From: Mytilus galloprovincialis
Taxonomy: Eukaryota > Mollusca > Bivalvia > Mytilida > Mytilidae
Assembly: GCF_965363235.1 (NCBI RefSeq)
Contig: NC_134850.1
Location: 35,561,102 to 35,625,101, forward strand
DNA: 64,000 nt
Direction of reading: 5' to 3'
Position numbers and translations under genes: made by a program. Shown here in pieces: positions 19,340 through 32,242 of this stretch. Under the pieces are notes generated by a model. It searched no databases. It was not told where the DNA came from and worked only from the letters and a program-made list of their open reading frames with translations. The first letter of the stretch is position 1. Each line of letters starts with the position of its first letter.

Positions 19340-19861
19340 TCCTGGTGTGACTTTGTTGTAAGACGTACCAATCCCTTTGACATGGTAGTGCTTAGAATAA
19401 TTAAAGATGTTGATTTATGGGTAAATACAATGGTTCCAAAACTGAAGGCATTTTATTTTAAGGCTCTTTTACCAGAACTTGTCCATCCGCGTCACCGAAA
19501 ACAGCCCGGTATTCGCGAACCTGGAGTTTGGTTTGAACAACGCCCCAAAGCAAAACCCAGAAAAAGGCATGCAAGTTGCCCTGACAGTCCGTTGCCCTTA
19601 ATTTCTGCTCCTGTGGCCAAATCTTCTCGTAAATGTCAATCTAAGACAAAATTTCTGAATCGCCGCATATCACACAAATGGATTATAGATGAGGCTTCAG
19701 GGACATCAGAATGGTATGCTGGTACTGTTACTAGCATAGTTTCTGGTGTTGATGGTGCCCCAGATACAATTTATGATGTGCAATATGACAACGAGTCAGA
19801 AGCTTTTGAGGTTGACCATTTACAGGAAGATTTGAGCACAGGATCTTTGAAATTTTTGTAA
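19340..19861 (+). CDS. C-terminal part: end of YqaJ domain and Tudor-like domain
   Basis: Continues the same frame after TGA 19337-19339, with a first ATG at 19382. The opening residues (SWCDFVVRRTNPFDM) are the usual last segment of a YqaJ domain, so the break lies inside that domain. A Lys/Arg- and Pro-rich linker follows. The final 60 residues have the spacing of a small Tudor/chromo-like beta barrel: a Trp-Tyr at WYAGTV, a DVQYDNE turn and a hydrophobic close. The frame ends at TAA 19859-19861, directly at the edge of a 17-bp inverted repeat. Confidence 0.7.
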   Translation, partial: SWCDFVVRRTNPFDMVVLRIIKDVDLWVNTMVPKLKAFYFKALLPELVHPRHRKQPGIREPGVWFEQRPKAKPRKRHASCPDSPLPLISAPVAKSSRKCQSKTKFLNRRISHKWIIDEASGTSEWYAGTVTSIVSGVDGAPDTIYDVQYDNESEAFEVDHLQEDLSTGSLKFL

Positions 19862-20033
19862 GGCCTGTATAGCAATATCTTGTATAACATTTATTCTACA
19901 TACTGCTTTCTGTTGATTTAATATAAATACATATAGATATAATATTGTATTGAGAATTTGCAGTTTATTTTTTAATCAGTATTAATTTTAATTTAAAGTA
20001 ATTTCACATTCAATGTTTGCTATACAGGCCTTA
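19859..20033. repeat. 17-bp perfect inverted repeat after the YqaJ gene
   Basis: TAAGGCCTGTATAGCAA (19859-19875) is inverted exactly at 20017-20033, with 141 bp of AT-rich sequence between. The left arm includes the stop codon. It could be one end of a mobile element, a small nested foldback element, or a 3' RNA hairpin. I did not find either arm upstream of 16760. Confidence 0.75.
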
Positions 20034-23000
20034 TCTAAAACACCTTTTGATCAATATTACAACATGTACCCCTAATCTGCACATATCAATTTTTTGCTAT
20101 TCAATATTGTTGAAAACTGGTTTTATATTTAATTAACACAAACTTGTACTTTTAAATTTGATCTGCAATTTCTTTATTCACAATCATATTTATGATTATA
20201 TTTTTATCCCTTTAATTAATAAAGTGCAACTTGCATGATACCTTTTAGGACAACGGTGCGAAAATGACAATATAAGCATTAATTAAATATAACATGTATG
20301 CCTTTAGTTGTGGAACCATTGTGTCTGATAAAAGTAGGTAGCGCTAACTCTTAATACTGTATTCCTTCAATATTTAACATACAATATATACACAATTGTT
20401 GTTTTGTATAAACCACAATGCCATCATTTTCTTTGCATATGACATTGTAAAAAATATCTCAATCAACATTGATAAGAAAAAAGGGTGCTTTTGCGTTTCC
20501 CTCGGTTTTAGTTTGTTACCCCGATTTTGTTTTTTGTCCATGGATTTATGAGTTTTGAACAGCGGTATACTACTGTTGCCTTTATTTATACTCATATTAA
20601 GGCAAAAAAATAAAAGATCCATTTTATATATATTTTCAATGACTAATTCAATTTTCATAATATAAGGGTGTGTATACATTTTGCTAATTTATTTATTCTC
20701 AACATCTTTAATTATCCTTGATACTGCATGTTGACGACATGGACACCATTGTGTATTCAGACAGATAGACGACATTGACATAAATACAAAATTTTGGGAG
20801 TGCATACATGTACATGTATATGAATATTTCAAACTATACATTTTATCTTTGTTCATTTTTGCATATAGAGTTTGAAAAAGTTAAACTTCTTCAGTAATTA
20901 TCATTTTGAATTGATTTCTTAATATTATATTATAAATAAAAAAATCAAATAAGTTTTCATTATTAAAACAAAAATCTTGATAAAAATTTGTTTGGTTACA
21001 GTCTGCAACGTTAGTTTGAGATTATTAAAACAATTAGCACAGGTACATGTATGCTCTATATATATACATTGTACGCAGAACCTTTAGTTCATTTGAGTTT
21101 CTGCTTATTGATTAATATTATCTACATAACAGGTACAATGTACATACAGTATGTAGCAGTCATACAATGTAGTTTTTTTCATTATTTCACAAGGTTGTAA
21201 AGCCATTTTAAAAAACAGGAATAATTTAACCAAATTATGGGCCTGGCCTCAGGCTCACCTGAATTAAAAGTTCTACATGGTGCCCCTATTCACTTTTAAA
21301 TTTTTTGTTTTAACATTTCTTATTTTCAATTCATTCATTTGTTACATTTAAAATTGAGATATGAAATATTTTACATAAATGTAAGCAATGTATGTACAAT
21401 GTACATATCTAATGCAACGTTGCATTTTTTGGTCAAGTCTTGCAGTTAACAAGAAGTAATGCAGAATTTTTTAATATCAGGTTTTAAAAGGGTGCTTGGA
21501 AAGGAAAAGTGCAATGTACTTGTATAACAACATAAATTTTATGTTTATCAAAGTGATGGTGATCTTGATTTAAACAATTACATAAAATGTACTCATATGT
21601 TAATTAGATTCATGAAATAAATTTTTGTTCATATCTGACACAACCTTTTCATAATATAGGCCACACTTAAGGTTTCAAACCACTAAAACGCTTTCCCTCA
21701 GAAGTTTGATGGCATAAAGTAAACTGTACTAAGAAAAAATAGTTACTGTGATTTGCTGTATAAAATGTATCACAAGCTGTATTTCCACAAAGTTGGTATT
21801 ATTTGAAAGATAATTAATTCTGGAATACTCACATCCAAATATAAAAGATTATTTAAAGTTTTAAAAAATATGAAAGCCATTTGCAAAATGTGTATATTAA
21901 GAATTTTGGGAAACTATTGTTTGTTTATTTTTGACAACCGTCACTTCTGGATGTCAGACTTTTCTTATATGCTTGTTAACCTATGGTGATTTTTTGAGAG
22001 CTGTTAGAAGGCATAAATACATTTGAGGAAATCATAATGCCAGTCTAGTTAAACTTAAGGTAAATAAAGGAAAGAGGGTAGAAAAATCAAAATTTACAAA
22101 GAGTTATACAGTAAAATTCTTTGGCGGTTTGAAACCTTAAAAGTGTTTATTATTTTATATATTTTTTTCATTTTTACAGTAGTTTGATTAAATCTCAATA
22201 CCTGCAGTTACACTGTCTTTTTTTTCAGTGTAGAAACACACAACTTGTGTTAAAGTATTTTGAGAAATTGATACTTTAAATCTTTGAGAACTAAACAATA
22301 CATGTAATATGAAATTAAACAGTATTCAAATATACATTGATTTTTTATAACTACATAATTTTTTAAAACTAGGTTATAACAACCCAATGCAATATTAACA
22401 CCCTCAAATGAAACATTATACCAGTACTAAGCTGTTATCTGTCTCTGTTTTAGTAATATAAATTTAACTGCATACAAAATTTATAACAGTCTATTTAACA
22501 GTAAATATATTGATATCAGAATGGTCTATATATGATAATAATAATAATTAAATCTGTGCAAAAAAATGCATGCAGCTTTGACTGCTCTAGTGGCTATCAT
22601 CATGTTCATTATGATGATTTGTATTGTATATAATGAACATTTGTTTAATAAAGTCTATATCAATATCTGTCATATAAATGAAATACTTGGACAACAATAT
22701 AGTTGTGTATGGTTGATGTCGTGCTCACATTGGATTGAATTACACATTTTGTTATACTTTTTAAATGGGGTGTATACTATACCTGTACGTCATTACCCGA
22801 CTGTACATTTGATAACCTTAGAATGATAGATAAGAAGTATATGTGATACTACAGGACATTTATAGTTGTGTAGCTACAGTATTTAGTTGTTTTTAGCTTG
22901 TGACATCTGACCCTTTGCAACCATAACTCATATAGATACATGTACATTTTTGTATATGCAACAAAACTTTTAAAAACATTTCACAGCGAGATACATATAA

Positions 23001-23254
23001 ATGTATCTGTTATAATAAAATGAAAATGTTATACACTAAAGTTTAACCTTTACACAATGTGCTCAAAGTATTAATAAAAAAGTACATTCACAAGTACATG
23101 TACATGTAGCCGAAGACCAGGGTTTTGATTTTATCACTAACTTTTTAAAAAATCATATTTTTATGCCAATGCTTTTACAAGACCTGATTTATATGTTTGT
23201 GATATTTTTCATAACTTTAAATTAATTTCCCTAATTACAAACTATTGCCTTTTT
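20034..23254. other. AT-rich intronic stretch, no gene seen
   Basis: No coding frame can be supported. The palindromic word TACATGTA and its parts recur often (for example near 20807-20820, 21043-21053 and 23093-23108), as they do elsewhere in the window. One dispersed repeat fragment is listed separately at 20470-20600. Confidence 0.5.
20470..20600 (-). repeat. dispersed mussel-type repeat, fragment
   Basis: In reverse complement this reads 'aaggcaacagtagtatac', 'aaactcataaatcc', 'aacaaactaaaaccgaggg', 'aaacgcaaa', matching 45695-45800 in the same word order. That makes it a second copy of one dispersed repeat in opposite orientation. From memory, the same phrases are common in Mytilus sequences. 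Confidence 0.75.
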
Positions 23255-24875
23255 AGTCCGCCTCAACGAAGTTGTGAAGGACTATTGTACTACCCCCGGC
23301 GTCCATGTCCGCGTCCGAGGTGTTTTCTCAGAGACCATGATAGCTAGAACCATGAAACCTAGCTTATTGTTTCAGAAACAAAAATTGGAACTTGCCCATA
23401 CTAAAATTTGATGACCTTGACCTCAGCTTCATGGTTCATTGAACATTGAAATTTTCCAAGTTTACGTCTTAGTTTCTGTTTTTTCAAAGACTTTTATGGC
23501 TAGGGTCATGAAACATTACCAGTAGGTGCAAAATAAAATTACGCACATACCCATGACAAAATAAGATGACCTTGACCCAAAAGTCATGGTTCATTTAACA
23601 TAATTTCTCAAAATGCAGTTTTACGTCCGAGTTTCTGTTTAAGCAAAGACTTTAAAGGCTAGGGTCATGAAACTTTACACATATGTTCAGAATAAAATTC
23701 CTCACAGACCCATATCAAAACTAGATGACCTTGACCCCAAGGTCATTGTTCATTGAACATTGATTTTTTCAAGATGCAGTTTTACGTCCTAGTTTCTATT
23801 TTTACAAAGACTATAATAGGTAGGGACATGAAACTTCACCAATATGTTCAAAACAAAATTACACACCTACCCATGGAAAAATTAGATGACCTTGCTTTCA
23901 AGGTCATGGTTCATTGAACATTGATTTTTTTCTCAAGATGCAGGTTTACGTCCTAGTTTCCGTTTTTATAAAGACTATAATAGGTAGGGGCATGAAACTT
24001 CACCAATATGTTCAAAACAAAATTACACACCTACCCATGGACAAATTAGATGACCTTGCCTTCAAGGTCATGGTTCATTGAACATTGATTTTTTTTCTCA
24101 AATGCAGTTTTAAGTCCTACTTTCTGTTTTTACAAAGACTACAATAGCTAATGGCATTAAACTTTAAATCACAGTTTTCAGAATAAAATAACGCAACTAC
24201 CCATGCCAATATTAGATGACCTTGACCTTAAGGTCATGGTTCATTGAACATTGATATTCCCAAGATACAGTTTACATCCTAGTTTGTATTTTTACAAATA
24301 ATATAATAGCTACAGATGTGAAACTTTGTCACAATGTTCAGAATAAAATTATGTACCTACCCAAACCATAATTAGATGACATTGACCTCAAGGTCATTGT
24401 TCATTGAACATTGATTTTTTTTTTTGGATGCAGTTTTACGTTTTAGTTTCTATTTTAACAGACTATAATAGCTAGGTCATGCAACTTCATATGTATGTTC
24501 AGAATATAATTATACACAGACTCATATAAAAATTAGAAGACCTTGACCTTGATGTAATGATTCATTGAACATTGGAACTTTTTTTTAGGATAGTTTTACA
24601 ACCTTGACTTGGGTTAAAAAACTTCACCAAGAGTTTCAGATTAAAAGTATACACGATCCAAGGCCAAAATAAGATAGGCTTTATTTCAAGGTCATTGGTC
24701 AATGATCATTCAACTTTGATTGATGCAGATTTACATCATAGTTTCCACAAGATTCATATCCAAAAACCATGGTTAATATTGAATAAATAAAGTAATGAAG
24801 CATCATTTTTTGCCAGAACAACATGGCATTTTGTGAGATAGCTGAATGTTACAACTTGCATTATTAAGGCGGACT
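23255..24875. mobile_element. non-autonomous element with a core of ~160-bp tandem repeats
   Basis: The ends are inverted: AGTCCGCCT at 23255-23263 and AGGCGGACT at 24867-24875. Between them a unit containing 'agatgaccttgacc', 'aaggtcatggttcattgaacattga', 'gcagttttacgtcctagtttc' and 'gaaact.cacc.atatgttca' recurs roughly eight times. Starts of the gatgacc word are at about 23410, 23575, 23724, 23885, 24049, 24215, 24375 and 24536, a spacing of 149-166 bp. The units decay toward the right. Terminal repeats plus a 160-bp tandem core resemble the Pearl-type and related non-autonomous elements of bivalves. No coding capacity was seen. Confidence 0.8.
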
Positions 24876-27800
24876 CAGTAATCTGTGATTACCTATGTTT
24901 TCTAATTCTTGTGCTTTGATAATACTTTATTGTTAAAAACTGATTCAATATGTTACAGAAATTAATATAGGAAATGATGTGAGTTATTTAAAAATGAAAC
25001 CTGAGTCTTATGTGGTTCACTATCTTGATGATTACAATACATGTAGTGTGGTATGTTGTTATTGAGTAGATCCAGTTCATTTTATATGTGTCAAAATAAA
25101 ATAGGTGAAATTTAAATAATACTTTTGGGACAGCACTTGAAATGTAAAGATATTTCAAATAGTTATTGATTATGAATATGAAAAACATTAATCAATTCAG
25201 ATATAAATACTAATGACTAAATACATGGACATGCAGTAAACACTTGCATGATCATTAAACTGATAGGACATATTAAAAGTGTCATCATAATTCATTTTGG
25301 TTGTAATGAATGATCTTCCATAAACAAAACAAAAATAATAGTCTTGGAATACCTCATATATTTATCAGAAGTTTAAACTTAATTTTACTACAATTTAAAC
25401 AACGTTGAATCAAGTTTTCATTTATTTGTTTTAAATTACTTTATTCTGAATGTAGCATACAGATATTAGACATGTCCATTACGGCGTTGGTATCTGTTTT
25501 AGTAATTGTTATTGTTAATTTTTTTTTTTACTAAAAATGTATCCATGCTAAAAGGTCTGTTACAGTACATATCATAGGTGAATCCAATGGGCTCCCCCTT
25601 ATGCTATAAAAGTTTGGTTGATTATTTAGTAAAAATTGGAAATCACTGGAGTGGGCCCTCCCTTTTTTAATTTCTGTATCCGCCACTGCATATTTTTCAT
25701 ATTGGCTATATAATATAAAGAAAGGTGTATTTTTTATCGTTAAAATACCATGAGTGGGATGCAAGTATACAATCTTTTATTACAATACACATTCTTAACA
25801 TTCATATAGAGTAACTTATTAGACCTTCATTTGTGGCAGTACAGGAGCTTTAACCAAAATGAGTAAAAAGTTTTTTGTATTTTACTTTGCATATTCATGT
25901 AAATGCCTGTGTGATTCAGTGTATATTTATTCTTATTATATGCTCAATTAACTGTTTGTCTGAATTCTTATACGGTTATGCAACTGTGTCATAATGTTGA
26001 ATTTATTAACTGTGTTCTCGAAATCTGTCAGTTATAAATGACCAAAACATGCAGGACTCTTAATATTTTAGATAATTTATATAGCAATCAACTGGTAAAA
26101 TTATAAAAAACTGATAAGCAAAAGCAGATGTCAAGATCTCATTATTTATAGACTTTACACATGCTCATTTAATTTATTGTACATATGTAGCAAGTACTTA
26201 AATCATGTTAAACTGGGTGAAAATTTTAGATACTCAATTTTCGACTCTTCCTTGACACCATTTGTGACGATGGTCTCGAAAAACAAGGATATACTGTCAG
26301 ATGGGGAGGAAAAATGACAGTGTAAGGGGATAGCAATTCCCCAAGCACTTAAAAGAGTACCTTGTAGATTTAAAAAACAAAACAGTAGGCTGATGCCACT
26401 ACAAGGGCTGATCCTTTACACTGCAAAATGGAGAGGGATTTATATAAGTTGTAATAACTTGTTTCCCAATTCACCGTGAATAAATAAGTTTAAAGTATTA
26501 TTATCATATGCATTTTGACATGTTTAGTACAATACATGTTTAGTTATTTTTGTATTCAGATACGAGTTTATAGATGTGGCAATAGATTTGTATTTCAATG
26601 AACATGAATGTGTATGTCCTGGTTTCACTCTATTCATAATATTAATTAAAATAATGCAAGGATGAAAGGTACCACCAGTTTTGCAGCACCAGTGCTATTT
26701 AAAGTTATAAAAAAATAATTAGTTATCAAGCATTAAATTTATGCATAATTTAACACAATAATACCTACATGTATTCTTAAACTATTTTTATTTTCATATA
26801 CACTTCAAGGACTTAAAAACTTACTGACGGACTTGGACCACCACTAATTCACTGATGTACATGAGTGTATCATGAAAGCATAAAATAATATACTGTACTT
26901 ACATGTAAACAGTATGCATTAAAAAATATGTGCAATGTACATCATACTACATGTATTGAAAGAATTTAATATGTATATTTATAGAACCTTTTGCAGGTTA
27001 GTATTTCAATTTTCCATTGATAAATTATACTTTTTACATACATGTATGATAAGTGCACAAATAACTAGCACAGTGACACTAAAAAGGTAACAATCAAATA
27101 ATAAATTATAGCTGCCTAAAAACTGTGGATAAACATACATGTATTGCAAATAGTCCTTCAAATATGTATATTTTTTACTGTTTTTATTTTTTAGGCTAAT
27201 ATATTTATGGTGTGATTTGATATCATTAACATGAATTGTGAAATTGCTTCCACTACACTTTCATCAAACCTCATGATGTTCACCAAAATTTGTGTGTGTA
27301 AACCATGAGCCTCAAGTTTACTAGTTGATAAAGTTTTGCAACAGGACATCAAAAGTGTATCCATGGTTTGATGAAGTACATGTAGCAAGGTAATTATTGT
27401 ATATGTTTAAAATGTATGTTTGCATAAAAGACAATTGTTGGGATTGACTCAACATCTGATATGTGTCTGTCTTAATTGACATCAACTTTCATCTAAGGTA
27501 TATGATCATTTTGATGCTGTTTGCTATTGTTTTTAGCACATCAGAAGTATTAATTTGTGTTGCTTCCATTTCAGAGAATTGACACATGCATGTTTTCTTT
27601 TTTATTTGAATGGTAATTTAATTACATTTACTGTACAAAAAAAGCAATTACAAAAAAACATCATACTTTTTTTTACAATAATTTTACAATTATTAAAAAA
27701 TTGCAAGTAAAATTACAAGTAAAATTTATAATTGTAAGATTACAATTACAAAACTTTCTATTTTTTCTTATACAGCTAACATTGTTATTGTTTGCTCCTA

Positions 27801-28774
27801 TATACAAGTACATGTATATGCCACTGCACATGTATCTATGATGGAAGTCCTCCCAAGAGACATCAACACAGAGAATTCACTGAACATTTAAATGGACATG
27901 GATGTTTGTCAAAGGTCATGTTAGATTGAACACCTGTATTACCTTATAATTATTAATGAACAGTAAGTTGTTATTATCTGTATTTTTTAAAGTATAACTA
28001 ATTTGTCTTATTGATTATCAAGAATATATCACCAGCAAAGTAACTCAAGAATGTGCCTAGCATGAGTTAGTTTAAGTCTGTTTGACGTGTGTGGTATATT
28101 TTTTATTATTTGAAAAACAAATAAGTTTTACTTTTAATTATATAGATTTTATATTTATGTTTTAGACAATATCACATGTGCTATTAATGAATAGTGGATG
28201 ATTTGATTTTGCCATGTTGTATCACGTAAGAATATCTGAGTGGAAATGTGTTTAATATATTGCTTGATATTATGTGTTTTATTCACCCTAGAAGGTTAGA
28301 ACCGTCATCTATATACATGTAATAGTTAAATTTTAAACAAGGTACAAAATAGTATAAACAAATATATGAAGAACTATGTGGAGATGTATTTAAAATTATT
28401 TCTGATTGCAAAATCTACACCAAAACAACAGAAAATATTGATTTAGTGTTGCTTTATGCTAACCTTAGCAATATTTCAGCTATATGACACAAGCCAATTA
28501 TTGACAGCAACATTATTTAAACAAATGACATTTAATTAACACCTTTTCATAACTTGCATAATTTATTGAAAGGCATTACCTACTTGTAGATTACAAATAT
28601 TATAATGGATTATACATGTAGATAATACTAAAGGATCAAGTATGTTGGATTCTAACCCATTCTTATTCATGAGATTTTCTGAAAAAAAAACTTGGTTCAA
28701 CATATTGTTGTACTTGGGGCATATACTTGTGATATAAAAAAGGGGATAACAGCAAATGACTACAATGCCACACA
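24876..28774. other. AT-rich intronic stretch, no gene seen
   Basis: Short open frames at 24988-25188, 25531-25764 and 27191-27388 lack motifs and splice support. A low-complexity zone at about 27605-27765 is made of 'attac'/'gtaat' words. A 'ccgccactg' repeat fragment lies near 25560-25690. Confidence 0.5.
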
Positions 28775-28990
28775 AAACATCAAAACACACCTAAACAACT
28801 CCCCAACACTCAACCTCACTCAAAGCACAAATATAGAGACAGAGACAAGACAACAAGAAGCCGGGAAATCCTGACTTGGTACAGGTATTCCACCAGTGGA
28901 ATAGTTGGATTGAACCGGTTAGTGAGTACTCAAACCTCTCCATTATATTCCCGACCAAATTCAAACACACACACTGAAAGACACACAATA
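28775..28990. repeat. dispersed mussel-type repeat fragment
   Basis: Contains 'cctgacttggtacaggtatt', then 'ttggattgaacc.ggtt' and 'aaacctctc', in the same order as 40785-40860. The region around it is rich in 'acaa' and 'caca' words. The frames on both strands here (28563-29289) are therefore probably repeat-derived. Confidence 0.65.
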
Positions 28991-29676
28991 AGATACCTGC
29001 ACAGTATACAGTCAACAATATCGACCTCATACTATAACAACCAACAAATCAAATAAAAGCATTAAAAAACTGAAGAACACCTACATTACAAAATGCCAAA
29101 ACACAAAAATAGATTTAAACCGGTCCCAAATACACTAAGTAGAGACGACTTTGACTCATAACCACACGTAGTATGCCTATAAAGAAACAAGTAGGCAAGT
29201 ACAAGCCAAGTGTGTACTGTCAATTTGAACACGTTGTGTGTGGGTATGTAATAAACCATCCCAAGCGTCCACGGGACCTGTTTAAACATATTATAAAATA
29301 AAATAAGGCAATCATAACCGGAATTTAATAAGTTTAATAAAATATATTTATAACAGTGCTAAATCACTGCCTATTGTGATGGTGATTAAAGGTGAACTAA
29401 GTCTTGACGCTAGACGCGTCATTTATTGATCTTGAAACTTATCGAATGCAAAAAATAAGAATAGATTTAAAATAGCCAGTACTGTAAAACTGATACACAA
29501 ATAATATAAAAAGACAATAATTACAATAATCACAAACAAAAGCAGGGTCAAATTGTGCTCGCAACTACTGGAAGCTAGCTAAGACTAATATATCTGTTGG
29601 TATAAAAACTGTCGCACAATTGAAAAATTATCACAAATTACACTCCAATTGGGATTGGTTTGGTGCCATTCAGTCA

Positions 29677-29997
29677 TCAAAATAAATTGAAATCGGCAGT
29701 TTTAGTGAGAGGCCAGTATTTATTGAGAATCTTCAAGTCATTGGAACATAGTGTTAAATTAACCGATACAACCAAAATATCATGTTTATATCCTTTACAA
29801 ACATAAGATTTTAAAGTTTTACCCAGTCTTGAAAGTTGATTTTTCAGTTTTTTACATTTATTTACAACATTGCCATAAAATTTAGGATGCGAAACACCTT
29901 CTGAGATAAGTTGTCTACGGGTTACATTATATTTAATTACAAGATGTTCATACTTGTTATAAAATTTTCGGAAAGTAGCCAACAGTTTATGAAACCT
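29677..29997 (-). pseudogene. C-terminal fragment of a reverse-transcriptase ORF
   Basis: A 101-residue minus-strand frame with the pattern FRKFYNKYEHLVIKYNV, then ISEGVSHPKFYGNVVNK, then GYKHDILVVSVNL. From memory this is the order seen at the C-terminus of a class of reverse-transcriptase proteins abundant in mussel and amphioxus genomes (possibly Penelope-like). No RT core is found in the adjacent sequence, so this is a broken relic. It lies in the long intron of the lectin-like gene. Confidence 0.6.
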
Positions 29998-30242
29998 AAA
30001 TCCTTGTTGAAGTAATGTTTTAATTAAGTGTCATTATTTATTTTTACAAATGTTTTTGTAGGATACCACTGTATGATTATTGTATAGTTCACATAGTGAC
30101 ATAGTGTGTATGTTGGTGAAACAGTTTTACTACCACAATGAACATATAATTATGATAATACAAAATTTGAAATTGTAAGTATAGAAGTATTCTTAATATT
30201 GTTTTAAGTGTATAATATCAATATATGAATATGGAACAGCAG

Positions 30243-30350
30243 TATTTGAATACACAACATCTGACAACTTAGCAGTAATATCTGGAGTTCCACAGGGAAG
30301 TGTGCAAGGATGTATTCTTTTTCTTATGTACATAAACAACTATCCACCGA
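30243..30350 (+). pseudogene. short reverse-transcriptase relic (LINE type)
   Basis: A short stretch translates as VISGVPQGSVQGCILFLMYINN, split here as ISGVPQGS and LFLMYIN, the conserved block of non-LTR reverse transcriptases. The frame is lost on both sides. A decayed LINE fragment of about 36 codons. Confidence 0.65.
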
Positions 30351-30469
30351 AATTTATAACATTTTGAAAATATTGATTTATAACATTACAAAATAATTTT
30401 TTTTCAAATTAAATGAAAACAGTGGTAATTTGCATATCTGAAACCCCCGCTTTGTATATTACAAAAAAG

Positions 30470-30655
30470 GGTGCACTCGACTTCCACACATATGTGAAAA
30501 AGTTGGCCGGTTACTTGCCCAAGGTCGGCGGTTTACTCCGGGTACTCCGGTTTCCTCCGTCAGTAAAGCTGGTCACCATGATATAGCTGAAATATTGCTG
30601 AAAGTGGCGTAAACCACCAATCAATCAAACAAATAAACAAACAAACATATCTGAA
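30470..30655 (+). repeat. SINE-like 3' fragment
   Basis: Contains 'gatatagctgaaatattgct', followed by 'gcgtaaa..accaatcaatcaaacaaa', the same 3' end as the SINE at 32243-32612. A GC-rich block (ggtttactccggg.actccggtttcctcc) lies before it. There is no tRNA-like head, so it is a truncated or different subfamily. Confidence 0.7.
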
Positions 30656-30659
30656 ACAG

Positions 30660-32242
30660 TGGCTATTATTAAGATGTCAAATTTTTAACCAAACAAAGAC
30701 CTATGTTGTCATTTTGTAACACAAACAATGTCAGCAGACAACATTTTGAAAGAGGTCTGTCCAAGGAGAACCTAAGCTAGGTTTTGTATAATTTGTCCCG
30801 GTTGTTCTGGAGCACCAAAATTAAAGTGTTGATAATGGACACCTGAGTGATGGCAAACATCACCTGAGCCAAGGCTCTGGTGAGAAAATCAACATGTTAA
30901 CATTATACCACATTAACACATTGCATCATAAAATATTCTGTTTCAATTTAACAAAACTGTTGCTTATAACAATTGTATGTAAAATCAGAACTTCTACCTT
31001 ATTTTGAGGCAAAAATTATTTTTGTTGAGAAAAAATTTAGTAAACATCATAGGCAACTATGATTTTCAAAAACCTTAACCAGTCACACAGTTGTTACCTT
31101 TATTTAATACATTAATTCAAATATTGACAATGCATTGAAACATTGTATATATATATATATTTTTTTATAATTTCAGATAATGGAGAAGATGATGTATGTT
31201 AAGAGATATTGAACATGACAAATAATAATGGAAGTTAATTTTGTTCTTGTCTTTTAATAATGATGACAGCTTAATGTTGGAAGGTTAACTTTATATCAGT
31301 ACAGTCCATCTGATAAGCACATAATGGTGTTAACTTGTTGCGCATATTGTGCATAAATGTATCTGGAACCTCTGTTTTCATGTAGTGTAAGCATTATCAA
31401 GGGAGAAAATTCAAACACAAATATTGTTTTGCTATTCCTCTATGTTACAATATATAATACATAAATTGGAAACAATATAACATAAAAACTATTGTTCCTG
31501 AACAAAAGTTTGTTATACAAACTTTTATATTGTACAATAGTGTTAATAGTGCAATATAATGCTGTAGTTTAATATTTTAAAATAAAAAGGATATTAATTG
31601 AGACCCATTTAACCAGTATCTTGGTATAGATTATGATTATTTTGTCATGGTCTTATTTGTATTATGGTGTGAGGGGCATTAAGTTTTACTACTGTAACAG
31701 AATTTTTAAGTATTGATCAACTAATTCTTATATTAAAAGTAAGCAGGGAAACTAAAACATAAGGGATAAGACTTTTCTTGTTTTAGAGTTCTAAAACTTT
31801 AGTGAGAAAATATTTAAAAAACAAAAATGTTATTCATTTAATATTAAAATTATCCTGAGCTAAATTGTGGACAATGCTTAAAAGGACGAAAATAAAGGTT
31901 ATGTATTTTGGGGTTATTATAAAACAAAACACTGAAATTAGCATTGTTTTCTTGTAGTTTTTCTCTTTATGTGGACATGGCCATCCATGTTCCTTTTTTA
32001 GATATGTTTTCAAACTAAAGCTTAATATTAACTTATTTATAGAACATATGTTATCACATTGTAGTTCTTGTGTTGTATTGTAGAGTTAATTTTTTATTAG
32101 TCATAACCAATTCCTGATGTATTTTTGTAAGTATTTTATGTAATAAGATATAATTTAGGATTTGTTTACACAGGGTAAATGCTTGATAAATTATAATACA
32201 ATTGTTAAATATTTACTAAATGTTCTGTCATAATTAGTTATA
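30660..32242. other. no gene seen
   Basis: AT-rich intronic DNA. The only structure I see is a short (TA)n run near 31148-31160. Confidence 0.5.

Noticed and set aside
27605..27765. CRISPR-like or satellite array
   Set aside because: Only low-complexity 'attac/gtaat' words without fixed spacing or spacers; the host is a eukaryote.
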